Below, one piece after another: positions 1 through 8,168 of a stretch of DNA of 11,342 bases (its first letter is position 1; each line of letters opens with the position of its first letter). Source of the DNA: an uncultured Verrucomicrobiota bacterium (GTDB taxonomy: Bacteria; Verrucomicrobiota; Kiritimatiellia; RFP12; UBA1067); NCBI GenBank assembly GCA_946543025.1, contig CAMNLN010000088.1, positions 1 to 11,342 on the forward strand, written 5' to 3'. The position numbers and the translations under genes are program-made. The notes under the pieces were generated by a model. It made no database searches and was not told the origin of the DNA. It saw only the letters and a list, made by a program, of their open reading frames with translations.

Positions 1-92
1 GTGACGACGAAGAAGATGATCAGCTGGAACACGACGTCGATCATCGGCGTCATGTCCAGCGACACGTCTTCGTTGTTGGGCTTCTTGGCCAT
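1..92 (-). CDS. ExbD/TolR-family biopolymer transport protein, N-terminal fragment
   Basis: Only the first 30 codons are in the window; the gene continues beyond the left edge. The visible peptide has a short polar cytoplasmic head, then the family hallmark MTPMIDVVFQLIIFF at residues 14-28, which begins the single transmembrane helix. Asp19 is in the position of the conserved proton-conducting aspartate of ExbD/TolR. Members of this family anchor in the inner membrane by one helix, place a C-terminal domain in the periplasm and work with an ExbB/TolQ pentamer to convert proton-motive force into work at the outer membrane. The start is supported by GGAGG six bases upstream of the ATG. The ExbB-like gene ends 21 nt upstream, so the two are almost certainly co-transcribed. 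I cannot tell the ExbD, TolR and AglS subtypes apart from this fragment. Confidence 0.9.
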   Translation of the reverse strand, partial: MAKKPNNEDVSLDMTPMIDVVFQLIIFFVV

Positions 93-113
93 CGGTAGCC
101 TCCGTCGCGGAGA

Positions 114-947
114 TTACGCCTGCGCGTCGCCCTCGACCTCCACGTTGCGGAGATCCTTGATCAGCTCCATGGTAAGCGCCGTCATGCGGAGGATGAGGCG
201 GTTGGCGTTGTTGCGGATCGAGTAGAAGATCGTCAGCGAAGGAATCGACACCACGAGGCCGCCGGCGGTCGTCCACAGGGCCTGCGAGATGTTGCCCGCG
301 AGCGCGCCGATGTCGGGCACGCCCGACGCGAGGGTGGCAAAGCACATGATCATGCCTTGCACCGTACCGAGCAGGCCGAGCGACGGCGCCAGGTTCGAGC
401 ACACGGAAATCCACGTCAGGCGCTGCATGATGCGCTCGGTCTCAAGGTCGGCCGCCGCGTTCACGGCTTCCTGGATGATGTCGAAGCCCTCCTCCACGTG
501 CTGGAACGCCGCCGCGAGGATGTTCGCCATCGGGCTCGGTTCGTCCTTGCAGGCGTTGAGCGCCTTCGCGACGTCACCCTCCGCCATGGCGCTCTGCACC
601 TTGGAGATGAGCGTCTGCGGCATGATCTTGTTCGGCTTGATGAGCACCCAGCAGTCCACCGCGAAGTAGATCGCCGCCGCGCCGTCGCCGAACAGGGCCG
701 CCCAAAGGATCACGCCCAGCACGCCCGACCCGAACACCACGTCCATGAAGCCGCCGGCGCCGGACTTCTTCTGTTCGCCGCCGTCCACGGCCTTGCCGCT
801 CGCGGCGTCAACCAACCCGCCACCGTCTTGCTGCGCCGCCGGCGCCGCGTCCTGCGCCGCCGCCACGGTTGCCGCCACGGGCGCCACCACGAGGCCAAGC
901 ATCATGATCGCCGCCATCACCGACTTCTGCATCTTTTTCATGTTCAT
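114..947 (-). CDS. MotA/TolQ/ExbB-family proton channel protein with N-terminal signal peptide
   Basis: This 277-residue protein is the inner-membrane channel partner of the following ExbD-like gene. Residues 1-31 look like a cleavable signal peptide (KK, a hydrophobic run, then Ala-rich), followed by an Ala/Gln/Gly-rich linker to about residue 65. Three hydrophobic segments follow at about 72-98, 178-207 and 217-242. The family signature is in the last two: NLAPSLGLLGTVQGMI near 185-200 and ALWTTAGGLVVSIPSL near 223-238. Classical ExbB and TolQ lack a signal peptide; longer forms like this occur in several Gram-negative phyla with TPR-linked Exb operons. I chose the ATG at 947 because AAGGA lies 8 nt upstream; the frame stays open a further 15 codons to 992 without a good ribosome site. 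It probably powers an outer-membrane process involving the two TPR proteins encoded upstream. The exact substrate is unknown. Confidence 0.9.
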   Translation of the reverse strand: MNMKKMQKSVMAAIMMLGLVVAPVAATVAAAQDAAPAAQQDGGGLVDAASGKAVDGGEQKKSGAGGFMDVVFGSGVLGVILWAALFGDGAAAIYFAVDCWVLIKPNKIMPQTLISKVQSAMAEGDVAKALNACKDEPSPMANILAAAFQHVEEGFDIIQEAVNAAADLETERIMQRLTWISVCSNLAPSLGLLGTVQGMIMCFATLASGVPDIGALAGNISQALWTTAGGLVVSIPSLTIFYSIRNNANRLILRMTALTMELIKDLRNVEVEGDAQA

Positions 948-1018
948 CTTGTTGTTCCTTTTGGATTGAAGTTTGTAAGTTGAGGTTCGCAAGTTTCTTC
1001 GCCGCTGCCGCTAGACGC

Positions 1019-1813
1019 TCATTTTGCAGCCCAAGGGCTGGAGGCGTAGCTTTTCTTCAACGTCGTACGCATCGAATCCGCGCGGCCGCTCTGGCCGAGC
1101 TTCTCGAAGCAATGCGCCGCCTTGTAAAGCGCCTCTGGCTGAAGCCGGGCGGCCACGCCCGCGTCGTTGTAGAGATACACCACGCGCAGATACCCGTCCG
1201 TCAACGCCTTCTTCGCCGCGTCGTTCGACTCGTTGCCGGCCTTGAGAATGATGTCGCCGCGCAGGATCAACGCCGCGCCGCTGGAGAAGCGGTCGCCGCT
1301 CTTGGCGGCTTTCGAAAGCGCCGCCTCGAGCGCGCTCGTCTTGTTCAGCGCCAAGAGCGCGTTCCAGTAGGCCGGCGCCAGCTCGCCCTTGTAGGCGGCG
1401 GTCGGCTCGCCGGAAATGATGCCCTGGCACGTCTTCAAAGCATCCTCGGCCTTGCCTGCGGCGATGTACGCCTCCGCGAGGTAGCGCCCCGCCACCTTGT
1501 CCCAATACAGATGCTGGTAGTCATTGGCGATCTTCTGCAACGCGGGGATCGCGGCCGCGCCCTGCCCCTTCTGCACCTGGTCGGCCGCCGCGTCGAACCC
1601 GGCAGGCTTGTCGATGTCGAGGGCGTCCACGTCCGCCTCTTTCACCTCAAGCTCGATGTTGCCCTTGGTCACCACGTACGCCTTGTCGCGCGTGCTCCAG
1701 CGGATGTTGCCCTTGTGCGTCTCTGCGGACGTGGTGGTGATCGAACCCGGCACGTCGCCGAACACGGCCGCGCACGCCATTCCCGCCATCAGAAGAACTG
1801 TCAACTTTCTCAT
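1019..1813 (-). CDS. Secreted TPR-like repeat protein (264 aa)
   Basis: This protein starts with a signal peptide (MRKL, then a hydrophobic stretch; likely cleavage near residue 19, AVFG before DVPG). The nearby Cys14 does not sit in a good lipobox, so I favour soluble periplasmic export. Residues of about 23-68 form a short, probably beta-rich region with Thr, Val and charged residues. From about residue 75 on it is helical with TPR/Sel1-like pairs such as ALQKIANDYQHLYWDKVAGR and YLAEAYIAAGKAEDALKTC, and a last pair near PEALYKAAHCFEKLGQSGRA. TPRs mediate protein-protein contact, so it could be a scaffold between the Exb proton motor and an envelope partner. GGAG lies 8 nt upstream of the ATG. 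It follows the large TPR gene by 50 nt and precedes the ExbB gene by 71 nt. I recognise no named family. Confidence 0.85.
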   Translation of the reverse strand: MRKLTVLLMAGMACAAVFGDVPGSITTTSAETHKGNIRWSTRDKAYVVTKGNIELEVKEADVDALDIDKPAGFDAAADQVQKGQGAAAIPALQKIANDYQHLYWDKVAGRYLAEAYIAAGKAEDALKTCQGIISGEPTAAYKGELAPAYWNALLALNKTSALEAALSKAAKSGDRFSSGAALILRGDIILKAGNESNDAAKKALTDGYLRVVYLYNDAGVAARLQPEALYKAAHCFEKLGQSGRADSMRTTLKKSYASSPWAAK

Positions 1814-1863
1814 TGTCTTTTCTCCAAACTTTTGTTGTAAACTCTAACCACTTGCCACTTGCC

Positions 1864-4800
1864 TCACTTGTTCGCTTCGGCCTGGTTCATCGCGTTCTGG
1901 ACGATCGTCAGATGCTTGCCGTTCGGGAAGAGCTTCTTGTAGGTCTCTCCGTAACGGAGGATATCCTCGGACTGCTCCTTGCCGAGCTTCGCCATCAGCG
2001 GCAATACCGTGGCGTAGCAGCGTTCGAGATTTGCCAGCTGCGCCGCAGTCATGTCCTTTGCCGGATGCTCGTCCGTCGGCTCGTGCGACATGAGGAACGC
2101 CTGAAGCTGCGCCGCCGCGAGTCCGCACGTCTCCTTGGCCTGGTCCGTCAGCTTCATCGTCTCCTCGGCCTCCATCTTGCGCACCAGGATGTCGCTGGAC
2201 TGCAAGGTCAGCAGATCTTGATCCGCAGGCGATTTCTTGTAGTTTTTCAGCGTCTTCACCGCCTTCACCGCCTGGTTGAAGAACTTGCGGCGCAGATCGT
2301 CGTTCTTCTCCACGCGTCCCTCCTCTGACGCGACGTCGACCATCATCTCGTAGGCGTCGATCACCAGCTTGGAGGTGTTGTACTTTTCGATGAACCGCTC
2401 CAGGAGCTCGTGCGCCTCGGCATAACGCTTGGCGCCGACGTTCGCCTTTGCCTGCCCAAGCGTGGCCATCGCCAAGACATTTGTCTGGTTGCCGGCCAAG
2501 CCGACGGCCTTCGTGTACGCCTCCAGCGCCACGTCCCATTCCTTGGCCTCCTCAAGCGCGTTGCCTGCGGCAAGGAACTGTCCTGCCGTGTACTTTCCGC
2601 CAGCCGTCTCCAGCATCTGCTTGTACTGCTTCACGCCCTCCGCCCGAAGGCCCATCTCGATGAGCGTCTTGGCGAGACGCGGCACCGAGTTCTTCGCTTC
2701 CTCCGAGTCCGGGAAGTCCTTCTGCAGACGCGCGAACGCATCCTGCGACTTCTCCATGTTCTGCTCGGCCGTCCAGATCGTGCCGATCTTCACGAGAGCC
2801 ACGGGGCCGTACTGCCCCTTCGGGTAGAGTGAGAGATACTTCTCGTACGCTTTCACGGCGAAGGCGCGGAAGTGCTGCAACGTCATCTTGCCCACCGGCA
2901 TCTGGAGCCGTTGCCAGCTCTCGCCCTCGAGGAAGATCGCCTGCTCGCGCTGGAGAAGCAGCTTGTCGCGCTTCTCCTTGTCGAGCGACTTGTCCTCGAG
3001 CATCTTCGTAATGTCGTCCGCGACTGCCTTGAAATCCTTGATCGCCTTGATCACGGCCACCGTCGCGTCGCGCTGGATCGCCACGCGGTCCGCCTCGTTC
3101 GTCTCGGCCGCGTCCGCGAACGCGGCAAAGCCGCGCTTCTGCTGCATGAGCGCGAGGCTCAGCTGCGCGCTCGCCCGCTCCATCGGCTTCTTCGACGCCT
3201 GGACAAATGCCCGCAGCCACTTCTCCTGCTCGGCGGCGTTGCCCAGCTTGCCGTTGCAGACGGCGAGATAGCTCAAGGCGCTCGCGTAGGAGGGGGAGTT
3301 CGTGTACTGCGTCGCGATGCGCGCGTAGTAGCGGATGGCGGTCTCCCAGTCTTCGGCCTGATAGGCGCGGGTGCCGAGCGACAGAGCCATCTGCGCGGCG
3401 TTGTAATGCGTCGGATAGTTGTCGAAATATTCGTCGTACAGCGCCTGCGAGCGCGCGAGCGCCCCCATGTCGCGCTCCTTTGCCGCGAGGCGCAGCACCG
3501 CGTCGCCCGCCGGGCGGATGAAGTCGGGGTTGATGCCGGAGAAACGCTCGGCCAGGTAGCCCTCCACCGCGTCTGCGGAAAGGCGCGGCTCCAGCTTCTT
3601 CTTCGCGTCCTTCTCGTTCTGCCACAGGTTGAGCCAGCTTTCGGCGAGGTTCGCCACCGCGCCGATGGATTCCTCGGCCTCCGGGAACTGGGCGAGGATA
3701 TCGCCGTACGCCTTCACCGCGTTCGCGAAGTTGTTGTTGCGGAAAGCCTCCTCCGCGTTCTCGAACTGCAGGCGGCGGACCTTCTTCATCTGGTCGGCGG
3801 AGATGTTCGTCTTGATGTCCTTCTTGTAGCGCGCCTTCACGAACTTGGCGATCGACTCCGCCAGCTCGCCGGCGCTGGACGCCCACTTCGACTCGGGATA
3901 CTTCACGAACACGTTGATCGCGTGGTTGTACGCGCCCGCGCCGTTGCGCTTGTTGCCCTTGCGCGCGCCAAAGAGCGAATCCTTGATCATGTCCTCGTCC
4001 GGCTTCTGCTTCTTCGTCTCGTCCTGCACCGCCTTCCACAGGACGGACGCCAGCAGGTACCGGCACTCCGGCATCGGGCTGATCTTCATGTAGCCGTAAC
4101 GCCCGTCGGGATCCTGCTCGAGCAGCGTCTTGTGAAGCTCCGCCAGCTGCGGCAGGTACTCCATCACGAGCGACTGCGCCTCCTCCAGCTTGCCGCGCAA
4201 CATCCCGATGTGCGCCTTGAACGCCACGGCCCTGCCGAAGAAGAGCGGCTGGGACTCGGACTTCCACAGCAGGTTGTCCACGTACTTCTCCGCCCGCGCC
4301 AGATACTCGGCGCGCTTCTTCGCCTGCTTGGGATCGGCCGCCTCGGAGGCGAGACGCAGCAGCAGTTCCACCTGTTCAGACGCCAGCAGGCACCAGGTGT
4401 CCTCTTCCAGCGGACGCGCCAGCAGGCCGTCGTACATCTTCGCGGCCTCGTCGTACTGCCGCTCGTTCACGCACATCTGCGCCCACTTGAAGCCGCTGTT
4501 CACGTAGAACTCGATCAGGTCCGGCCCCGGATTCGGCACGGCGGCGAAGAACTCGTTGTAGATCTTGCGGCACTCGGCCAGCATGTTGCGCGCATAGTAG
4601 GCGTCCGCCATCGCGAGGCGCAACGCCCAGTACTCGCCGCTCTTCTTGTCCTTGATGCCGTCGACGACCTTCTGCACGTCCTCGAACTTGCCGAGCCGCA
4701 GGTCGCCCTGAAGCTCCAGCACCTTCAGCTTGGGGAGGAGATGCGGCCATTTCTTCTTCGCGGCGGCGATGACCGGCTCCGCGAAGTCCGGCAGACCGGC

Positions 4801-4944
4801 GTCGACGAGCGCCTCGATGTAGCGCATCTCTTCCTTCGCGGCGGCGGCATCCGGATCCGCCGCTTCGTCGGCCGCGCGGACGCCGCCGAACGCGAACGCG
4901 GCGACCGCGACCATGGCAAGGGCATATTTCTGGCAAAGTCTCAT
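1864..4944 (-). CDS. Large secreted TPR protein (1026 aa), first gene of the Exb operon
   Basis: The protein has a signal peptide (MRLCQKYAL, a hydrophobic core, cleavage likely after VRA at residue 24). The rest is almost wholly alpha-helical with many TPR-type pairs. Clear ones are near residues 390-425 (AFRNNNFANAVKAYGDIL then FPEAEE), 510-600 (AEDWETAIRYYARIATQYTN) and 690-770 (AYEKYLSLYPKGQYGP and QDAFARLQKDFPDSEEA). The spacing and the consensus of paired Gly/Ala/Tyr positions and P-x-S/E-x-x-A turns fit TPRs like those of outer-membrane assembly or YbgF/CpoB-like factors. A role as periplasmic scaffold for the proton motor encoded downstream is inference. I chose the ATG at 4944 over an in-frame TTG at 4959: the ATG begins the signal peptide cleanly, there is no Shine-Dalgarno for either, and a promoter lies immediately upstream, suggesting leaderless translation. 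Confidence 0.85.
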   Translation of the reverse strand: MRLCQKYALAMVAVAAFAFGGVRAADEAADPDAAAAKEEMRYIEALVDAGLPDFAEPVIAAAKKKWPHLLPKLKVLELQGDLRLGKFEDVQKVVDGIKDKKSGEYWALRLAMADAYYARNMLAECRKIYNEFFAAVPNPGPDLIEFYVNSGFKWAQMCVNERQYDEAAKMYDGLLARPLEEDTWCLLASEQVELLLRLASEAADPKQAKKRAEYLARAEKYVDNLLWKSESQPLFFGRAVAFKAHIGMLRGKLEEAQSLVMEYLPQLAELHKTLLEQDPDGRYGYMKISPMPECRYLLASVLWKAVQDETKKQKPDEDMIKDSLFGARKGNKRNGAGAYNHAINVFVKYPESKWASSAGELAESIAKFVKARYKKDIKTNISADQMKKVRRLQFENAEEAFRNNNFANAVKAYGDILAQFPEAEESIGAVANLAESWLNLWQNEKDAKKKLEPRLSADAVEGYLAERFSGINPDFIRPAGDAVLRLAAKERDMGALARSQALYDEYFDNYPTHYNAAQMALSLGTRAYQAEDWETAIRYYARIATQYTNSPSYASALSYLAVCNGKLGNAAEQEKWLRAFVQASKKPMERASAQLSLALMQQKRGFAAFADAAETNEADRVAIQRDATVAVIKAIKDFKAVADDITKMLEDKSLDKEKRDKLLLQREQAIFLEGESWQRLQMPVGKMTLQHFRAFAVKAYEKYLSLYPKGQYGPVALVKIGTIWTAEQNMEKSQDAFARLQKDFPDSEEAKNSVPRLAKTLIEMGLRAEGVKQYKQMLETAGGKYTAGQFLAAGNALEEAKEWDVALEAYTKAVGLAGNQTNVLAMATLGQAKANVGAKRYAEAHELLERFIEKYNTSKLVIDAYEMMVDVASEEGRVEKNDDLRRKFFNQAVKAVKTLKNYKKSPADQDLLTLQSSDILVRKMEAEETMKLTDQAKETCGLAAAQLQAFLMSHEPTDEHPAKDMTAAQLANLERCYATVLPLMAKLGKEQSEDILRYGETYKKLFPNGKHLTIVQNAMNQAEANK

Positions 4945-4950
4945 GACGCA

Positions 4951-4979
4951 AGTATACAATGAGACGCCGCCGGAGGCAA
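4951..4979 (-). promoter_or_regulatory. Promoter of the TPR-Exb operon, predicted leaderless
   Basis: On the minus strand TTGCCT (4974-4979) and TATACT (4951-4956) are separated by exactly 17 nt, a good sigma70-type arrangement. Only 6 nt (4945-4950) separate the -10 box from the ATG at 4944, so transcription would start at or next to the A of the start codon. No Shine-Dalgarno sequence precedes the ATG, which agrees with a leaderless mRNA. The promoter lies in the 64-nt gap after the DUF1667 gene, so the TPR-Exb genes can be expressed apart from the redox operon upstream. Confidence 0.65.
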
Positions 4980-5008
4980 GCGGAAAATTCGCCGCGACGC
5001 CATTTCCG

Positions 5009-5353
5009 CTATTTCGCGAACGGCGCGGTGGCGACCACGGGTACGCCCGTGCCGCACACGTCCGCGATCACCGCGTCGCCCAGCGCCACGGGCGCCTCGA
5101 CCTCGACCGCCGCCAGCGCCGCCAGCACGTCTGGTATCTTCCCCTTCGGAATGGCGACCTTCGTCTTCACGCAAAGCGGACGCCTGGTCCCCTTCACGCG
5201 GACAAGCCCCGTCACCATGCGCACGGGCGCAGACACCTCCTGTTTCGCGTACGTCTCGCCGCGCAGGCAGGCGTTGCCAGTCACCTTGAGCGTGCCGTCG
5301 GCCAGTTTCTCCACGTCCAGCTGGCAGCCCATCGGACAGTTGATGCATGTCAT
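5009..5353 (-). CDS. DUF1667 domain protein (114 aa), cysteine-rich redox partner
   Basis: The 114-residue protein opens with MTCINCPMGC, giving Cys3, Cys6 and Cys10, and has a further Cys28 in GNACLRGETYA. This C-x2-C-x3-C plus downstream cysteine pattern, followed by the VSAPVRMVTGLVRVKG stretch, is typical of DUF1667. Genes of this family sit next to GlpA-like and FAD/NAD oxidoreductase genes in many anaerobes. The four cysteines could bind metal or an iron-sulfur centre; that is an inference. The start codon overlaps the stop of the preceding gene as ATGA (5350-5353), so translation is probably coupled and subunits may be made in equal amounts. The protein probably forms a complex with the fused dehydrogenase and passes on electrons from glycerol-3-phosphate or a similar substrate. 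It ends with TAG. Confidence 0.88.
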   Translation of the reverse strand: MTCINCPMGCQLDVEKLADGTLKVTGNACLRGETYAKQEVSAPVRMVTGLVRVKGTRRPLCVKTKVAIPKGKIPDVLAALAAVEVEAPVALGDAVIADVCGTGVPVVATAPFAK

Positions 5354-8094
5354 TTCACCACCTCCACGATCACTTCGTCCTTGCCCTTGAAGAGCGCGCG
5401 GTCGATCTCCACGCGCTGCGACTCGCCCGGCGTCAGGATCCGGCTCTTGCGCCGGCAAAGCACCTCGTCGCCCGCGCGCACGATCCACGCGGCGTCCTTG
5501 TAGACGCCCGCCGGACGGAACGACACCGCCACCTTCCCGTCCCCTTCCGGGTTGATGCGCTGCGGCACCGTGCCGCGCACGCCGAAGCCGTCCTTCACCT
5601 GGACGTAGGCGGGCGGGACGCCCGCCGCCCCGGCCGGACCCGCCGCGTGGGCAGCCGCCGCGCGGCCTGCGATCTCGGCCTCTGCGCTCACGTAGTCCAC
5701 CAGGTCGTGCACGTGCAGCACGTTGCCGCACGCGAATACGCCCGGCACGCTCGTCTGCATGGCGTCGTCCACCTCCGCGCCGCCCGTCACGGGCGAAAGG
5801 ACCACGCCCGCCGTCTTGGACAGCTCGTTCTCCGGCAGCAGCCCCACGGAAAGGAGCAGCGTGTCGCAGTCGAAGTGCCGTTCCGTGCCCGGAATGGGCT
5901 GCCGCTTCTCGTCCACCTGCGCCACGGTGACGCCGGTGAGGTGGTCGCGGCCCTGGATGTCCACCACCGTATGGCTCAGGAGCAACGGGATGCCGTAGTC
6001 GTCCAGGCACTGCACGATGTTGCGCTTGAGGCCGCTCGAGTACGGCATCAGTTCCACGCACGCCAGAACCTTCGCGCCCTGGAACGTCATGCGACGCGCC
6101 ATGATGAGGCCGATGTCGCCCGAACCGAGGATCACCACCCGCTTGCCGGGCATGACGCCCTCCATGTTGACGAGTCGCTGCGCCGTGCCGGCGGTGAACA
6201 CGCCCGCCGGACGCGTTCCGGGAATGAGCAGCGCGCCGCGCGGCCGCTCCCGGCACCCCATCGCCAGCACCACGGACTTCGCCTTGAAGATGCGCATGCC
6301 GTGCGTCGGCGAAATGGTCGTCACCGTACGGTCGGCCGCCACGTCCAGCACCATCGTGCGGCATTCGATCGGAATCTTCAGCTCGTTCACCTTGTCGATG
6401 AAGCGATGCGCGTACTCGGGTCCGGTCAGCTCCTCCTTGAAGCGGTGCAGGCCGAAACCGTTGTGGATGCACTGCTGCAAGATGCCGCCCGGCGCGTCGT
6501 CGCGCTCCAGGATGAGCACGTCCTCGCAACCGGCCTCGCGCGCCGCGACCGCCGCCGCCAGGCCCGCCGGCCCCGCGCCGATCACCAGCACGTCCACGGC
6601 CTTTTCTCCGGCAGCAACGTCAGCATGCCGCCGATTGCCGTCGGTCGCCGTCGGGTGCGGATTCTTCTCGATCCCCTCCGGCGCCTTGGCGCGCGATTCC
6701 AGGAATGCTTCCATCGGAAGCCCCAGTTCCTGCGAAAGGATCTCAAGAAGACGCGGTGTGCAGAATCCGCCCTGGCACCGGCCCATGCCGCTACGCGTGC
6801 GCCGCTTGATGCCGTCGAGCGTACGCGCGCCCACGCGCGCCCGGATCGCGGCCCGGATCTCCCCCTCCGTCACGGTCTCGCACCGGCAGATGATCCGTCC
6901 GTACGTCGGGTCCTTCTTCACCTGCTCCGCCAGCTCGTCCGGCGTCATCTCGCGCGTCTTGGGCCAGTACGAGACGTCATCCGAGATCGCCTCCGCCGGC
7001 TTCTTCGCCGCCCCGAGGCGCGCCGCCACCTGCTCCGCGAGAAACTCGCCGATCGCGGGGGCGGACGTCAGGCCCGGCGATTCCACGCCGAGCGCGTTGA
7101 AGAACCCGGGCACCCCTTCCGGCTCGCCCAGCACGAAGTCGCCCACCGTCGTCTCGTGCGCGCGGATGCCGCTGAAGTTCTTGATTGCCGCGCGCACGGG
7201 GAGCGCGGGGAAGGAACGCTTCGCGAGGCGCGTCACCTTCGCCATGATCTCCGCGGTCGTCGCCTTGTCCTCCTTGTCCGCGATATCTTCGCTCGACGGC
7301 CCCACGATCACCGTGCCGTCCACCGTGGGCGAGACGAGGATGCCCTTGCCCATCGGCCCCGGCACCTGGAAGATCGTCGCCTTGAACGCGTTCCCCTCCG
7401 AACGGTCCAGCATGTAGTACTCGCCCCGACGCGGCTGGATGTTGTACTTGACGGGATTCACCTGATTGTTCAGCTCGTCGGAATGGACGCCCGCCGCGTT
7501 CACCACCGTCTTCGCCTCGAAGGTCCGCCCGTCGTCCGTCGTGAGCTTCCAGCCGGCCGGGCCCTGCTCGACTTTCGCCACGCGCGCGTCGAAGGTGAAG
7601 ACGACGCCGTTCGCCGCCGCGTTCTCGGCCGTGCGAAAGGTGAGGTCGTACGGACAGCAGATGCCGCCCGTCGGCGCCCAGAGGGCCGCCACCGCCTCGT
7701 CGCTCACGTTCGGCTCGCGGGCTCGGAGCGTCGCCTGGTCCAGGATCTCCAGTCCTTCCACGCCGTTCGTTCGCCCGCGCTCGAGCAGCTTCTGAAGCTC
7801 GACCTTGTCCTCGTCGGAAAACGCCAGCACGAGCGACCCGTTCGGCTTGAACGGCACCTTCAGTTCCGCGCAGACCTGCGCGAACATCTTGTTGCCAAGC
7901 AGGTTGAACTTCGCCTTGTTCGTGCCGGGCTTCGCGTCAAACCCCGCGTGCACGATTGCGCTGTTCGCCTTCGTGGCGCCTTCCGCCACGTCGCTTCCCG
8001 CCTCCAGCACACGCACCGAGAGGCTGTAGCGAGACAGGCTGCGCGCGATCGAACACCCGACCACGCCCGCGCCGACTACTATCACGTCTTCCAT
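5350..8094 (-). CDS. Fused GlpA-type FAD glycerol-3-phosphate dehydrogenase and FAD/NAD oxidoreductase (914 aa)
   Basis: Two enzymes in one chain. Residues 1-370 are a DAO/GlpA-type FAD oxidoreductase: Rossmann motif GAGVVGCSIARSL (8-20), the anchor ATKANSAIVHAGFD (40-53) and GIRAHETTVGDFVLGEPEGV (309-328). Residues 400-450 are a BFD-like [2Fe-2S] domain with Cys403, Cys405, Cys440 and Cys445 (CRC and CQGGFC). A polar linker (about 465-499) leads to a second FAD Rossmann fold (GAGPAGLAAA, 506-515), an inner NAD(P) fold (GSGDIG, 657-662) and the FAD-closing SVPGVFACGN (782-791), then a roughly 100-residue C-terminal domain. By family knowledge the first half oxidises sn-glycerol-3-phosphate to dihydroxyacetone phosphate; the second half may pass electrons to or from NAD(P). 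In Clostridia and others these halves are adjacent separate genes next to DUF1667. The start has AAGGAG 8 nt upstream. The exact substrate is unproven; hydroxy-acid oxidation is an alternative. Confidence 0.88.
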   Translation of the reverse strand: MEDVIVVGAGVVGCSIARSLSRYSLSVRVLEAGSDVAEGATKANSAIVHAGFDAKPGTNKAKFNLLGNKMFAQVCAELKVPFKPNGSLVLAFSDEDKVELQKLLERGRTNGVEGLEILDQATLRAREPNVSDEAVAALWAPTGGICCPYDLTFRTAENAAANGVVFTFDARVAKVEQGPAGWKLTTDDGRTFEAKTVVNAAGVHSDELNNQVNPVKYNIQPRRGEYYMLDRSEGNAFKATIFQVPGPMGKGILVSPTVDGTVIVGPSSEDIADKEDKATTAEIMAKVTRLAKRSFPALPVRAAIKNFSGIRAHETTVGDFVLGEPEGVPGFFNALGVESPGLTSAPAIGEFLAEQVAARLGAAKKPAEAISDDVSYWPKTREMTPDELAEQVKKDPTYGRIICRCETVTEGEIRAAIRARVGARTLDGIKRRTRSGMGRCQGGFCTPRLLEILSQELGLPMEAFLESRAKAPEGIEKNPHPTATDGNRRHADVAAGEKAVDVLVIGAGPAGLAAAVAAREAGCEDVLILERDDAPGGILQQCIHNGFGLHRFKEELTGPEYAHRFIDKVNELKIPIECRTMVLDVAADRTVTTISPTHGMRIFKAKSVVLAMGCRERPRGALLIPGTRPAGVFTAGTAQRLVNMEGVMPGKRVVILGSGDIGLIMARRMTFQGAKVLACVELMPYSSGLKRNIVQCLDDYGIPLLLSHTVVDIQGRDHLTGVTVAQVDEKRQPIPGTERHFDCDTLLLSVGLLPENELSKTAGVVLSPVTGGAEVDDAMQTSVPGVFACGNVLHVHDLVDYVSAEAEIAGRAAAAHAAGPAGAAGVPPAYVQVKDGFGVRGTVPQRINPEGDGKVAVSFRPAGVYKDAAWIVRAGDEVLCRRKSRILTPGESQRVEIDRALFKGKDEVIVEVVK

Positions 8095-8132
8095 TCGCCT
8101 TGCTCCTTCTTCTGTCCTCGTGGAACCGTATC

Positions 8133-8162
8133 ATTAAACCACAATCGCCCCTTGGACGCCAA
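8133..8162 (-). promoter_or_regulatory. Candidate promoter of the GlpA-fusion operon
   Basis: On the minus strand TTGGCG (8157-8162) and TTTAAT (8133-8138) are 18 nt apart. This would put the start of transcription about 30 nt upstream of the ATG at 8094, leaving a short leader that contains the AAGGAG ribosome site. The boxes match the consensus only moderately and TGATAC just downstream is an alternative -10. The 33-bp palindrome at 8169-8201 ends 7 nt upstream of this -35. Confidence 0.4.
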
Positions 8163-8168
8163 AACATA

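Noticed and set aside
948..1018. Non-coding gap between the small TPR and ExbB genes as a possible promoter or small RNA
   Set aside because: No good -10/-35 pair or stable hairpin is seen; it is best read as an operon spacer.
2872..4962. A 696-codon plus-strand frame and a 571-codon minus frame within the large TPR gene
   Set aside because: Both are low-complexity Arg/Leu/Gly-rich translations of the TPR gene in other frames; the TPR frame has signal peptide, repeats and a promoter.
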